Source: Candidatus Phytoplasma mali
Lineage (GTDB): Bacteria > Bacillota_I > Bacilli_A > Acholeplasmatales > Acholeplasmataceae
Assembly: GCF_000026205.1 (NCBI RefSeq)
Contig: NC_011047.1
Coordinates: forward strand, 124,001 to 188,000
Length of the DNA: 64,000 nucleotides
Direction of reading: 5' to 3'
The notes beneath the pieces were generated by a model, which searched no databases, was not told the origin of the DNA, and was given only the letters and a program-made list of their open reading frames with translations. A program made the translations under genes and the position numbers. Positions 29,271 to 38,077 of this stretch are shown here, piece by piece. Every line of letters starts with the position of its first letter. Position 1 is the first letter of the stretch.

Positions 29271-29310
29271 AAAATTTTTGTTAGTTAAAACTTCTACTAA
29301 CAAAAATTTT
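29271..29310 (-). terminator. Terminator of the DEAD-box helicase gene
   Basis: Arms 29271-29285 and 29296-29310 (aaaatttttgttagt) are perfect reverse complements with a 10-base loop. They lie 18 bases past the helicase stop, and the minus strand continues with a T-run. Confidence 0.75.
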
Positions 29311-29327
29311 TTTATTAAATATATAAA

Positions 29328-30923
29328 TTAAAGATATGTTTGGTTAATTTTTAATATCTTATTATTAAAAAATATATTTTTTTTATTTTTTATTTTCATC
29401 CAAAAATGATTGGGAATTTCAAAAATACTTTCATTAGATAAATGTTTAATATTACCAACATATTTACTGTAAATGTTAAACTTTTCATGTAATATTTTTA
29501 ATAATAAAGCGGGATTAATCATATCTTTTTTACCCAAATTAATACTTAAAGGTAACATATTACGAGAAGAACTAAAATTTTTATTAACAAAATTATTTTT
29601 AAAATTATTAGTTTGAGAAATTTCTTGATAATTTCTTTTTATTGGCATTATAAGGTTTAATAATGCTTTTATAATTTGTTTATTATCAAAATTATCTAAT
29701 AAATTTTTTATTAATTCATCATTAATATCTTCTTGCGGATTATTTTTAATCATTTCAAAAATTTTTTCTTGAAAATTTTTTAATTTTTTTTCTTGAATAT
29801 CTTTTACCTTAGGTATGGTTTTAAAAATTAATTTTTCTTTTAAATAATTTTCTAAACTTTTCAATTGGGATAATTTACTTGGAGCAACAAAACTATATGC
29901 TAAACCTTTTAAACCTGCTCTCCCAGTTCTACCTATACGATGAACATAAATTTCATTTTGGCGGGATAAATCATAATTAATAACCATAGTAATAGAAGAA
30001 ATATCAATACCTCTAGCTGCAACATCAGTAGCTATTAAAATTTTAATTTTTTGATTACGAAAATTATTCATAACTTGTTGTCTTTGATTTTGTTTTAAGT
30101 CACCATGAAGAAAATCAACTGAAAAATTATTTTCTTGTAAATAAGCGTTAATTTCATCAACATCTTTTTTTGTATTTGCAAAAATAATAACTGAATTAGG
30201 ATTTTCTAAATCTAATAAACGAACTAATAATTTTAATTTATCAAATTCTTTAACTAAAAAATAAAATTGTTGTACTGAACTAACAGCAATGTTTTTTTGA
30301 TAAACTTTTAAAACTTTAGGATTATTTTGATATTTATTAGCTATTTTTTGAATAGTAGGCGGTAAAGTAGCGGAAAATAAAACTGTTTGTCTTTTTTTTG
30401 GTATTTTTTGTAAAATAGTTTCTAGTGCTTCTTGAAAACCCATATTTAACATTTCATCAGCTTCATCTAAAGTTAAAATTTTTAATCCTGAAAAATCAAT
30501 TTTTTTTCTTTCTAAAAGATCGATAACTCTCCCAGGGGTTGCAATAATTATATGAGGTTTAGTCTCTAATACTTTAAATTGTTTAATATAAGATTCACCC
30601 CCATAAATAACAGCGATTTTTATTTCTACATAAAATTTAATTAATTTTTTAAATTCTTGAAAAACTTGGAGAGCTAATTCTCTCGTTGGACACAAAATTA
30701 AACTTTGTGTTTGTTTTATATTAAGATCAATTTTTTCAATAATAGGTATTCCAAAAGCAAAAGTTTTACCTGTACCAGTTTGAGCTTGACCGATTATATC
30801 ATAACCTTCAATCATTTCACTAATTACTAAATTTTGAATAGCGGTAGGTTTTAAAAAATTTAATTCTTTTAAAGCTTTTTGTGTTTGTGGTAAAATATTA
30901 AAGTTTTCAAATAAAATATCCAT
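29328..30923 (-). CDS. deaD: DEAD-box RNA helicase with DbpA-type RNA-binding domain
   Basis: 531 residues. Helicase core motifs in order: AQTGTGKTFAFG (about 46-57), PTRELALQ, TPGRVIDLL, LDEADEMLNMGF (about 152-163), SATLPP, VAARGIDIS (about 300-308) and HRIGRTGRAG (about 331-340). After a charged linker, residues about 455-525 read LSINLGKKDMINPALLLKIL, then IFEIP, the DbpA/CsdA C-terminal RNA-binding fold. It probably unwinds structured rRNA or mRNA in ribosome assembly or RNA decay. It is transcribed alone. Confidence 0.95.
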   Translation of the reverse strand: MDILFENFNILPQTQKALKELNFLKPTAIQNLVISEMIEGYDIIGQAQTGTGKTFAFGIPIIEKIDLNIKQTQSLILCPTRELALQVFQEFKKLIKFYVEIKIAVIYGGESYIKQFKVLETKPHIIIATPGRVIDLLERKKIDFSGLKILTLDEADEMLNMGFQEALETILQKIPKKRQTVLFSATLPPTIQKIANKYQNNPKVLKVYQKNIAVSSVQQFYFLVKEFDKLKLLVRLLDLENPNSVIIFANTKKDVDEINAYLQENNFSVDFLHGDLKQNQRQQVMNNFRNQKIKILIATDVAARGIDISSITMVINYDLSRQNEIYVHRIGRTGRAGLKGLAYSFVAPSKLSQLKSLENYLKEKLIFKTIPKVKDIQEKKLKNFQEKIFEMIKNNPQEDINDELIKNLLDNFDNKQIIKALLNLIMPIKRNYQEISQTNNFKNNFVNKNFSSSRNMLPLSINLGKKDMINPALLLKILHEKFNIYSKYVGNIKHLSNESIFEIPNHFWMKIKNKKNIFFNNKILKINQTYL

Positions 30924-31036
30924 TGTTACCTCTTTTTTATATTTATAAAATGTATTTTTTTATCTTTAATAAAGATAAATTTAGTTTACACCTTTATTTA
31001 TTATAACAAATTAAAATAAAAAAATGAAGTAATTTT

Positions 31037-31066
31037 AAAAAACTATCTTATGTAAGATAGTTTTTT
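31037..31066. terminator. Bidirectional hairpin terminator
   Basis: Arms aaaaaactatct (31037-31048) and agatagtttttt (31055-31066) with a 6-base loop. A/T runs on both sides could stop transcripts in either direction. It separates the helicase promoter from the gene debris to the right. Confidence 0.6.
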
Positions 31067-31166
31067 ATCAATTTCTATTTCTAAACAAACATAAACAATA
31101 AATAAATTGTAAAATAGTTTAAAAAATATAAAAAAGAATAATTTGAAAACCAAAAGTTAATTGTTA

Positions 31167-31442
31167 TTAGTATTTCAATGGTAACCATGAATTAATAATT
31201 AGTTCAATGTTTACAAAATCAATAACCAAACTAAAAATAATAATGATACCAAAAAAAATTAACCGCTTGTTCTTTATTATTATTTGTAATAATAAAGATT
31301 ATATTCAAAATCATAATAAAAATAATTGAAATAATGACAAATAAAAAATATTTAAAATAATCATAAAATAAAAAAATATTATTTTACTATCTGTTAAAAT
31401 ATTTGTTTTATTTTTTGTAAAAATTTGGCTTTTTTGCTGCAT
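31167..31442 (-). pseudogene. Frameshifted small two-helix membrane protein
   Basis: From ATG (31440-31442) the frame reads M-Q-Q-K-S-Q-I-F and enters a hydrophobic helix. Two single-base shifts at T-runs (near 31345 and 31255) must be undone to read on through a second hydrophobic segment to a TAA at 31167. The repaired product would be about 91 residues with two membrane spans separated by a polar NNNKEQ loop. The family is unknown. Confidence 0.5.
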
Positions 31443-31482
31443 AAATAAAAAAAAAGATGTTTTTTTATTTTAAAAATAAAAG

Positions 31483-31606
31483 TTAAATTTTTTGATTTTT
31501 ATTATCAATAATATTAATATCTTTAATAAAATTTTCAAACGTTTCATCAAATTGTTGATTAATTAAAGTTTCGATTAATCTTATTTGCATCGATTAAATT
31601 TTTCAT
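31483..31606 (-). pseudogene. Frameshifted small charged protein
   Basis: A good ribosome-binding site (aaggag) precedes ATG 31604-31606. The frame MKNLIDANK runs into a stop after 15 codons, but a neighbouring frame continues RLIETLINQQFDETFENFIK to a TAA at 31483. One frameshift joins them into about 40 residues. The character (acidic, helical, no membrane segment) resembles the short hypothetical proteins of phytoplasma mobile units. No family is assigned. Confidence 0.4.
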
Positions 31607-31692
31607 ATTTAACACTCCTTTTTATTAATTTTTAATTAATTAATAAAATAATTTAATTATGCAAATTTTTGATTAAAATTTTTGATGGTTTT

Positions 31693-31973
31693 TTAAAATT
31701 CGGTAAATTTAAAAATATTATTACTTATTTGAGAAATTAATTTTTTAGTAATTTGAATAAAATTTTTAATTCGCGATTATATTTTTTTTTTTTTTAGTTT
31801 CGAAATCTTCAAAATAATAATTTAAATAATTTTTATTAAATTTTTTATTAATTAAATTTTCTACTAATTTTTCACATTCTAAATCAGATAATGATTTAAA
31901 TTCCAATATATAAATCTATTTTTTTTATTTAAAATTAATTAATATTTTTTTTATTTTAAATTTTTTTAATCAT
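31693..31973 (-). pseudogene. Decayed hypothetical gene with several frameshifts
   Basis: gagggg lies upstream of ATG 31971-31973, which stops after five codons. A later frame reads FKSLSDLECEKLVENLINKK, then NYYFEDFETKKKK, and after a shift in a long A-run continues IKNFIQITKKLISQISNNIF, ending in TAA at 31693. It clearly derives from a coding gene, probably alpha-helical. The function is unknown. Confidence 0.45.
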
Positions 31974-32114
31974 TTTTAATAATATATTTCCCCTCTTTTT
32001 TTGTGTAAATTTTTACTAAACACAATCAATCAATAAATAATAAAAAGATAGGTGATTCTTTTTAGCAAACTATTTATCAATAGATTCTATGTGATAAAAA
32101 TTAACATATACTCA

Positions 32115-32166
32115 ATTTAGATAACAAAAAAAGCTAAAATGTTTTTTTTAATAAACAATTTAGCTT
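32115..32166. repeat. Dispersed repeat with terminator hairpin, copy 1
   Basis: About 52 bases (atttagataacaaaaaaagc...aataaacaatttagctt) recur with changes at 62383-62435. The arms gctaaa and tttagc form a hairpin that, read on the minus strand, sits right after the stop of the decayed gene at 32160 and is followed by a T-run. It is therefore probably that gene's terminator, copied elsewhere together with part of the gene or element. Confidence 0.6.
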
Positions 32167-32560
32167 GTTTTAAAAGCGTAATTTATTTTATTTTTTGTGT
32201 TTTCTGGTAATACCAAAAAGCGGGTCACTGCAGTACACAGAGATGCATAATTTTGAGTACAACGATTAGCATAAAAAGAAGCAGACATTTCTCTAAATAA
32301 TTATTATTTTTTGTATAAATTCTATTGCGATTGTATCAAAAGATTGTACATCTAATAATTTATTTACTAAACCTTCTTTTAGTAAATATATTTCTAACAC
32401 AATAATTCCACCTAAAAAAGAAACTTAAATGCCTTTTTTGTAACATTTATTTTTTTAACATAATTAAAGAATCTTTAATAATTAAATTACATCGATTGAT
32501 AACAAAAGTCTCTAAAAGTATTTAAAACTACTTTTTAAATTCTTTTTTCAAACTGTATAA
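32160..32560 (-). pseudogene. Decayed gene, identity unknown, ends in a repeat
   Basis: Minus-strand pieces in shifting frames: INRCNLIIKDSLIMLKK near 32490, NVTKKAFKFLFLGG near 32420, IVLEIYLLKEGLVNKLLDVQ near 32380, and a last piece MSASFYANRCTQNYASLC from about 32290 that ends in TAA at 32160. At least two frameshifts separate them. The upstream limit is uncertain. The segment 32219-32235 inside it (agcgggtcactgca) resembles an IS3-type terminal repeat, so part of the reading may be transposon end rather than gene. Confidence 0.4.
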
Positions 32561-32683
32561 TAAAAGGAGTTTTGATCGAAATATTAATTTTTTTCTGTAT
32601 TAATTTCGATAGTTACAGAGACATCACTTGAATATCAATAAACACAAAAAGCCATTTTTTTTATTAAAATAGGAACATTATTT

Positions 32684-33349
32684 TTACATGCAATCACAAC
32701 AACCTCTTTTATAAACTATTTTTTTGACTTTTTCAACATAATTTTTAGCTAAATCAAAAATTTCTTGATCTGTAGTTTGAATATTTGCTCCTCCTAATTT
32801 ACCAGTTATACCAACTGCATAAACACCAGCATCAAAATAATCATCAATATTATCTAAATAAATGCCACCAGTAGCTAAAATTTTAAAATTATTAGGAAAA
32901 GGATTTGAAATTAATTTTAATGTTTCTATTGATAAAGAAACAGCAGGGTAAAATTTTAATAATTGTGCGCCTTTTTGATAAGCTTGATACATCTCATTAA
33001 CAGTCATAACCCCAGGGGCATATAAAATATCATTTTCTAAAGACCATTTTAAAATTTCCTTTGTAAAAACAGGTGATACCAAATATTGAGCTCCAGCCTG
33101 CACAGCTTTTTTTGCTTCTTCTAAAATTAAAACGGTTCCTGCTCCAACAATTACTTCTGGATATTTTTTTCTAGTTTCTGTAATTATTTGATAAACATTT
33201 GGAGTAGTTAAAGTTATTTCTATAAATTTAAAACCACTGTTAATAGTATTTTGAATTATTCTTTTAGCATTATCAGAATCATTAGTCCTAATTATTACAG
33301 ACAAAGGATCCTCATTTAAAAGACGTAAATGTTTTTTTATATTCTTCAT
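32684..33349 (-). CDS. eda: KDPG/KHG aldolase
   Basis: 221 residues, class I aldolase barrel. Motifs: the glutamate in FKFIEITLTTPN (about 33-44), VGAGTVL (about 65-71), AQYLVSPVF (about 84-92), the Schiff-base lysine in AQLLKFYPAV (about 127-136) and ILATGGIYLDN (about 158-168). Eda cleaves 2-keto-3-deoxy-6-phosphogluconate or 4-hydroxy-2-oxoglutarate. No other Entner-Doudoroff gene lies in this window, so the in vivo substrate is open. It stands alone between gene debris and tRNA-Cys. Confidence 0.92.
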   Translation of the reverse strand: MKNIKKHLRLLNEDPLSVIIRTNDSDNAKRIIQNTINSGFKFIEITLTTPNVYQIITETRKKYPEVIVGAGTVLILEEAKKAVQAGAQYLVSPVFTKEILKWSLENDILYAPGVMTVNEMYQAYQKGAQLLKFYPAVSLSIETLKLISNPFPNNFKILATGGIYLDNIDDYFDAGVYAVGITGKLGGANIQTTDQEIFDLAKNYVEKVKKIVYKRGCCDCM

Positions 33350-33631
33350 TTTATTAAATTTCCTCTATGATATTATTCTTAAAATAAATTATTACAATTT
33401 TATTTTATAATATTTTTTTAAATTTAATAAAAATTATTGAACTTTTTTTATTTTTTCATTTAATTAAGTTAAATGATTTTATTTTTTTAATTTTTATTTA
33501 ATTTTATAAAAAAAAAACCTATAAAAGCGTTCTAATTAAATAAATTTATTTAGTTTTTTTCAAAAGTCTAAATTTTTGTTAAAAATCTAATATTAGTAAT
33601 TATAAAAACCAAAATTATAAAAAATATTAAA
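33350..33631. other. Gene-free spacer between eda and tRNA-Cys
   Basis: AT-rich sequence of low complexity. It presumably holds the eda promoter and the 3' flank of tRNA-Cys. I see no open frame or strong hairpin. Confidence 0.4.
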
Positions 33632-33705
33632 TGGAGGCCCTGAACGGATTCGAACCGATGATCAAGCTTTTGCAGAGCCATGCCTTACCGCTTGGCTACA
33701 GGGCC
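33632..33705 (-). tRNA. tRNA-Cys (GCA)
   Basis: The minus strand folds as a cloverleaf: acceptor GGCCCTG with CAGGGCC, D-loop AAGCGGTAA, anticodon loop CTGCAAA with anticodon GCA, T-loop TTCGAAT, discriminator T and a genomically encoded CCA. The outer anticodon-stem pairs are weak (T-T and G-T). It is the only tRNA gene seen in the window. Confidence 0.96.
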
Positions 33706-33860
33706 TAATATTCATAAATATAACATAAAAAAAATAAAAAAAAATATAAATATATTAAAAATGATTATTATAATTTTACTTAGATTTAATTTTATTTTTC
33801 TTTTATCATAAGTATTATATTAAAAAAAAAAAATATTTCCAAATATTTTAAAATAAATAA

Positions 33861-33892
33861 AAAACTATATTTATAATAATAAATATAGTTTT
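33861..33892 (-). terminator. Terminator of rpmG
   Basis: Arms aaaactatattta (33861-33873) and taaatatagtttt (33880-33892) pair perfectly with a 6-base loop. They begin immediately after the rpmG stop codon and a T-run follows on the minus strand. Confidence 0.75.
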
Positions 33893-34036
33893 TTATTTCT
33901 TCTCTTTATGAATAGTATATTTACGTAAAAAAGGGCAATACTTTTTAAATTTTAAAAGAGGTGTAGATTTTTTTTTATCAGTATGATAATTTTCTCTACC
34001 ACATTCCATACATATTAATTTCACTAAAACACGCAT
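33893..34036 (-). CDS. rpmG: Ribosomal protein L33
   Basis: A 47-residue frame too short for most gene finders. It starts MRVLVKLICMECGRENYHT and ends YTIHKEKK, matching L33 from end to end. The CxxC knuckle (residues 9-12) is present, plus a single cysteine in KKYCPF, as in many Firmicute L33 proteins. It is a component of the 50S subunit near the E site. aaaagg-type sequence upstream supports the start. It lies about 45 bases downstream of the membrane protein gene at 34083. Confidence 0.95.
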   Translation of the reverse strand: MRVLVKLICMECGRENYHTDKKKSTPLLKFKKYCPFLRKYTIHKEKK

Positions 34037-34082
34037 ATTACAATATTTTCCTTTTTAAAAAAAATTTTATAAATATTTTATT

Positions 34083-34934
34083 TTAATCATATTCGCTTAA
34101 AAAGTGTTTTTTAATAAATAAAAAAATATAAGTAAAAAAAGTAGTTAAACTGAATAAAATTCCTATATATCTAGAAGTTTTTTTATATCCTATATATTTA
34201 AATTCAACTATTTTCAATTGCTTATGCTTATCAGAAGATGGAATTGTTTTTCCTTCGAAGGGAGAGAAAAAAAAATAAGGATAATATTGAATAGGATCTT
34301 TTTTAATTTCTTGCTTCTTAAAAGAATTTTCAATAAAATTAAAGTAACCATAAAATAAAAAAAATAAAGCATAAATACTAGGATGAATTAAAGCAATCCA
34401 AATATTTTTATAAGAAATTGTTTTTTTTGTATAAACAAAATAAAAAAACAAAAAAAATATTGGATTAATAGTATGTTCTAATTGAGATAAAAAATTTTTT
34501 AAATTTGGGTGGTGATAAAATTTTACAAAACTGCTTCCTTTATTAATAATAAAATGATAAATCATACCAGTCATCATAATATCAATCAAGCCAATAAAAA
34601 CTAAATAAATATACCAATCATAATTTTTTGTTTTAAAAAAATATAATAAATAAATGATAAAAATTAGTATATTACTTTGTTTAGTGAAAAACCAAATTAA
34701 TGAAATAGGAGTATCAAAAGGATAAAAACCTTTGTCATATTTAAATTGAGTTGTTTTATCTGTTTGATTATAAGATCTATTATTATTGATTGTTTTCTCA
34801 AAATCTTTAATAATTTTAATATCTTGTAAATTACAAATATTTAAAAAAAAACTAAGAGAAGCAAATAAAACAAAAAAAAATAATATATGATTCTTATATT
34901 TATATTTTAAATATAAAAACTTTTTAAAAAACAT
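34083..34934 (-). CDS. Multi-spanning membrane protein, possibly Pr6Pr family
   Basis: 283 residues with about six or seven hydrophobic helices. Features recall the Pr6Pr (FAR-17a/AIG1-like) membrane family: FTKQSNILIFIIYLLYF, then IDIMMTGMIYHFII, LEHTINPIFFLFFY and LIHPSIYALFFLFYG, with conserved N, T/H and H-x-x-P positions. The function is unknown in bacteria. A polar stretch of about 50 residues precedes the final helix. The assignment rests on remembered motifs only. Confidence 0.6.
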   Translation of the reverse strand: MFFKKFLYLKYKYKNHILFFFVLFASLSFFLNICNLQDIKIIKDFEKTINNNRSYNQTDKTTQFKYDKGFYPFDTPISLIWFFTKQSNILIFIIYLLYFFKTKNYDWYIYLVFIGLIDIMMTGMIYHFIINKGSSFVKFYHHPNLKNFLSQLEHTINPIFFLFFYFVYTKKTISYKNIWIALIHPSIYALFFLFYGYFNFIENSFKKQEIKKDPIQYYPYFFFSPFEGKTIPSSDKHKQLKIVEFKYIGYKKTSRYIGILFSLTTFFTYIFLFIKKHFLSEYD

Positions 34935-35003
34935 TTATTAATTCCTTTAATATTGATATAAATTTAATTATTAATTATTAATAATTAATAGTAAAAATAT
35001 AAA

Positions 35004-35210
35004 TTAATTCTTTTTATTTTTTGAAAATACAGGTTTAATAACGTTTTGATTTAAAGATTCCGGATAGGGATAAGATTTTTCTCTCATTTTTTTAAATAAA
35101 ACATAAATAACGCCTGATTCAAAATCAATACGAGTAACTACCCCTATTTCTTTTTCATTATCAACTTTTACTTTTTCACCTATTAAAAAAGTTTTTTTAT
35201 TATCTAACAC
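35004..35210 (-). CDS. Small basic protein, KOW/SH3-like, function unknown
   Basis: 68 residues, soluble. The sequence FLIGEKVKVDNEKEIGVVTR, then SGVIYVLFKK, alternates strands and turns as in small SH3- or KOW-like beta barrels, with a basic tail (KPVFSKNKKN). No catalytic motif is visible. It lies between hup and the membrane protein gene, on their strand. Coding is likely from its even codon use and conserved-looking fold, but the family is not recognised. Confidence 0.55.
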   Translation of the reverse strand: MLDNKKTFLIGEKVKVDNEKEIGVVTRIDFESGVIYVLFKKMREKSYPYPESLNQNVIKPVFSKNKKN

Positions 35211-35360
35211 TAAATTATAAAACCTTTCTATTAAAAATTTTTTAAATCATCATTAAAAATAATTATAACTTCATAAACAATATTTAAAAAATAATAGATC
35301 AATTTTTAAAATAAAATAAACTTTTTTAAAAAATACAAATTAAATAAAAATAAATAAAAT

Positions 35361-35651
35361 TTATAATTTTTTTTTAATTTGAATAAAAACATCTTTAAAT
35401 CTTTTACTCATTTTAAAAGAAGGAATTTTTTTAGCAGGAATTTTAATTATCTCTCTTGTTTTTGGATGTTTTCCTTCACGCTCACTCCTTGTTTTTACAC
35501 AAAAAGTACCAAAACCAGTAATCAAAATTTTTTCGTTTTGTAACAAATTTATTCTGATAACATCAATAACAGCGTTTATAATTTTTTTTCCTTCTTTTTC
35601 AGTAGTTTCTAATTTATCAGATAACTGCTTTATAAATTCAATTTTATTCAT
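35361..35651 (-). CDS. hup: HU-family DNA-binding protein
   Basis: 96 residues of the HU/IHF fold: helical N-terminus (MNKIEFIKQLSDKLE), the GFGTFCVKTRSEREGKHPKT turn that begins the DNA-embracing arm, and the C-terminal KKIPSFKMSKRFKD. It compacts and bends DNA in the nucleoid. ggag lies upstream of the ATG. It is transcribed separately from gpsA, which follows after about 100 bases on the same strand. Confidence 0.95.
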   Translation of the reverse strand: MNKIEFIKQLSDKLETTEKEGKKIINAVIDVIRINLLQNEKILITGFGTFCVKTRSEREGKHPKTREIIKIPAKKIPSFKMSKRFKDVFIQIKKKL

Positions 35652-35759
35652 TAAATAAAATTCTCCTTTATTTATATTTTTTTATATATAAAACTATCAA
35701 AATAGATTATAACATAAAAAATATTTAAATTCAAAAATTATTAATAAAATAAAGCAATT

Positions 35760-36755
35760 TTAAAATATTTTTTCTAATTTTAAAGGTCTTTTTAATAAAT
35801 TATTCAATATTATTTTAATAGACTTATAATTAAAAATCATTTGATAAGCTTCTTTTACTATTGGCAAATCTATTTTTTTTTCTAAAGACAAATTATAAAA
35901 AGCTTTTAAATTATTAATTCCTTCAATTGATTGAGAAGAATTTTTAATAATGTCTTTTATCTCCATACCTAATCCAATTTTTTTACCTGCTTGATAATTT
36001 CTGGAATTCTCATTAAAAGCAGTAACTATTAAATCTCCTAATCCTGTTAATCCAAAAACAGTTTGTTTATCACCTTTGAAAAAATCAACTACCTTTGCCA
36101 TTTCTAATAAACCTCTCGAAATAAAACCAGCTTGAAAATTATAACCAAAATCAAAACTATCTAAAACACCACTAATTAAAGCTAAAACATTTTTAAAAGC
36201 GCTACAAATTTCTACACCATATAAATCATTTGAAGAATAAACTCTTAAATAATTATAATTATAAAAAATTTTTTGCACCTTACAAGCAAATGAAAAATCC
36301 AAAGATGCTGCCACTAATAAAGTTAATTTCCTTAAAATAACATCTTCAGCATGAGATGGACCCATGACACAAGCATAATTTTTAATATTTTGAATTGTTA
36401 TTTCTTCTTGAACAATTTGATAAATAATTTTGTAATTTTCAATTTCCATACCTTTAGAAACATTAATAAAATATTTAGGTTGTGATATAATTTTGTTAAT
36501 TTTTCTTAAAGTTAAACGCATAACTCTAGTTGGTAAACATAAAACAATAAAATCTGAAAATTCTAAAGTTTCGCTTAAAGAAACAGTAGCTTTTACATCT
36601 TTTAAAATCTGATTAAAAATCGGATGTATGCCATTATTAATTTTATTAACGTATTCTAAATTTATCTCATTAATTAATATTTGATGATTATTATCAGTTA
36701 AAAGTTGAGCTAAAGTCGAACCCCACGCTCCTCCGCCAATAATAGATATTTTCAT
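35760..36755 (-). CDS. gpsA: Glycerol-3-phosphate dehydrogenase (NAD(P)+)
   Basis: 331 residues. Makes sn-glycerol 3-phosphate for phospholipids. The dinucleotide loop GGGAWGSTLAQLL is at 7-19, with VMGPSHAED at about 131-139, and the catalytic lysine in SAFKNVLAL (about 186-194). GLTGLGDL lies near 233. The start ATG overlaps the TGA of der (ATGA), so translation is coupled. With pgsA it covers early phosphatidylglycerol synthesis. Confidence 0.96.
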   Translation of the reverse strand: MKISIIGGGAWGSTLAQLLTDNNHQILINEINLEYVNKINNGIHPIFNQILKDVKATVSLSETLEFSDFIVLCLPTRVMRLTLRKINKIISQPKYFINVSKGMEIENYKIIYQIVQEEITIQNIKNYACVMGPSHAEDVILRKLTLLVAASLDFSFACKVQKIFYNYNYLRVYSSNDLYGVEICSAFKNVLALISGVLDSFDFGYNFQAGFISRGLLEMAKVVDFFKGDKQTVFGLTGLGDLIVTAFNENSRNYQAGKKIGLGMEIKDIIKNSSQSIEGINNLKAFYNLSLEKKIDLPIVKEAYQMIFNYKSIKIILNNLLKRPLKLEKIF

Positions 36756-38077
36756 AAGTCTTTTATTTCCTTTGGTTTAAATATAATTTTTAATGGAACT
36801 CCTTCTAAATTTAAATTTTTTCTAAATTGATTTTTTAAAAATCTTTCATAAGAAAAATGAATAAATTTAGGATTATTAACAAAACAAACAAATTCTGGAA
36901 ATTTATTTTTAGTTTGGGTAATATAATTAAATTTCGCTTTACCTTTATTAAAAGAAGATATTGAATGTATTAAAACAGACTCTTGTAAAATATTATTTAA
37001 AATATAATTGGAAAATTTTTGTGTATAATTTAAAAAAATTTGGTTCAAAAGATTCAATAATTTTTCTTTTTTATTTTTATTTTCATTTTTAGCAGATAAA
37101 AAAACAATAGGAACATAATTCAAAAATTGAAACTCATTTCTAATTTTATTTATAAAATATTTAGTTTGATCATAATCTTCTGTTTTTATTAAATCCCATT
37201 TATTAACAATAATAATACAAGCTTTATTATATTCTAAAATTAAACCTGCTATATTTTTATCTTGTTCAGATATACCTCTATCAGCATCTAAAACTAAACA
37301 TGCAATATCAGAACGTCCTAAAGCACTTAAAGCCCTTAAAACACTATATTTATCTTCTTTTTCGTAAATTTTTCCTCTTTTTTTGATGCCAGCCGTATCA
37401 ATTACTTGATAAATTTTTTCCCCTTTTTGAAAAAAAGTATCAACAGCATCAGTTGTAGTTCCAGCAATATCGGATACAACCATTCTTTCTTGTGATAAAA
37501 TCATGTTAGTTAAAGTAGATTTACCTACATTAGGACGACCCAACAAGCAAAATTTAATAACTGAATCTTTTGAAAAATATTCTTTCTTGTGATGAAAAAA
37601 AATTATTTTATCTAATAAATCACCTATACCAATTCCATGATTGGCACTAACAATCTGAATATTTTTAAAACCTAAAGAATAAAAATCATAAGTATTAGAT
37701 AATAAATCTTTATTATCAATCTTATTAATTACTAAAATAACAGGTTTTTTTGTTTTAAGTAAAATTTTAGAAATATAAATATCACCTTGATTTCCAAAAA
37801 TACGTCCATCAACAACAAATAAAATTAAATTAGCTTCATCAATTGCTAATTGAACTTGATATTTAATTTGTTTTAAAAAAGGAGTATTTTTAATTTCTAT
37901 ACCGCCTGTATCAATAATATCGAAACTTTTTGTTAACCAATCTGCTTGAGCATAAATTCTGTCTCTAGTAATTCCAGGTTTATCATGAACAATTGATAAA
38001 CGTTTTTTCAAAATACGATTAAATATACTGGATTTACCAACATTAGGTCTGCCTACGATAGCAACTTTAAAATTCAT
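36752..38077 (-). CDS. der: Ribosome-associated GTPase Der (EngA)
   Basis: 441 residues with two tandem GTPase domains and a KH-like tail. Domain 1: GRPNVGKSSIF (about 8-18), DTGGIE, NKID. Domain 2: GRPNVGKSTLTNM (about 182-194), DTAGIKKRGK, NKWD. Needed for 50S subunit maturation. It ends in TGA, one of the sure UGA stops in the window, overlapping gpsA by 4 bases, and it overlaps the end of cmk by 11 bases. Confidence 0.97.
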   Translation of the reverse strand: MNFKVAIVGRPNVGKSSIFNRILKKRLSIVHDKPGITRDRIYAQADWLTKSFDIIDTGGIEIKNTPFLKQIKYQVQLAIDEANLILFVVDGRIFGNQGDIYISKILLKTKKPVILVINKIDNKDLLSNTYDFYSLGFKNIQIVSANHGIGIGDLLDKIIFFHHKKEYFSKDSVIKFCLLGRPNVGKSTLTNMILSQERMVVSDIAGTTTDAVDTFFQKGEKIYQVIDTAGIKKRGKIYEKEDKYSVLRALSALGRSDIACLVLDADRGISEQDKNIAGLILEYNKACIIIVNKWDLIKTEDYDQTKYFINKIRNEFQFLNYVPIVFLSAKNENKNKKEKLLNLLNQIFLNYTQKFSNYILNNILQESVLIHSISSFNKGKAKFNYITQTKNKFPEFVCFVNNPKFIHFSYERFLKNQFRKNLNLEGVPLKIIFKPKEIKDL

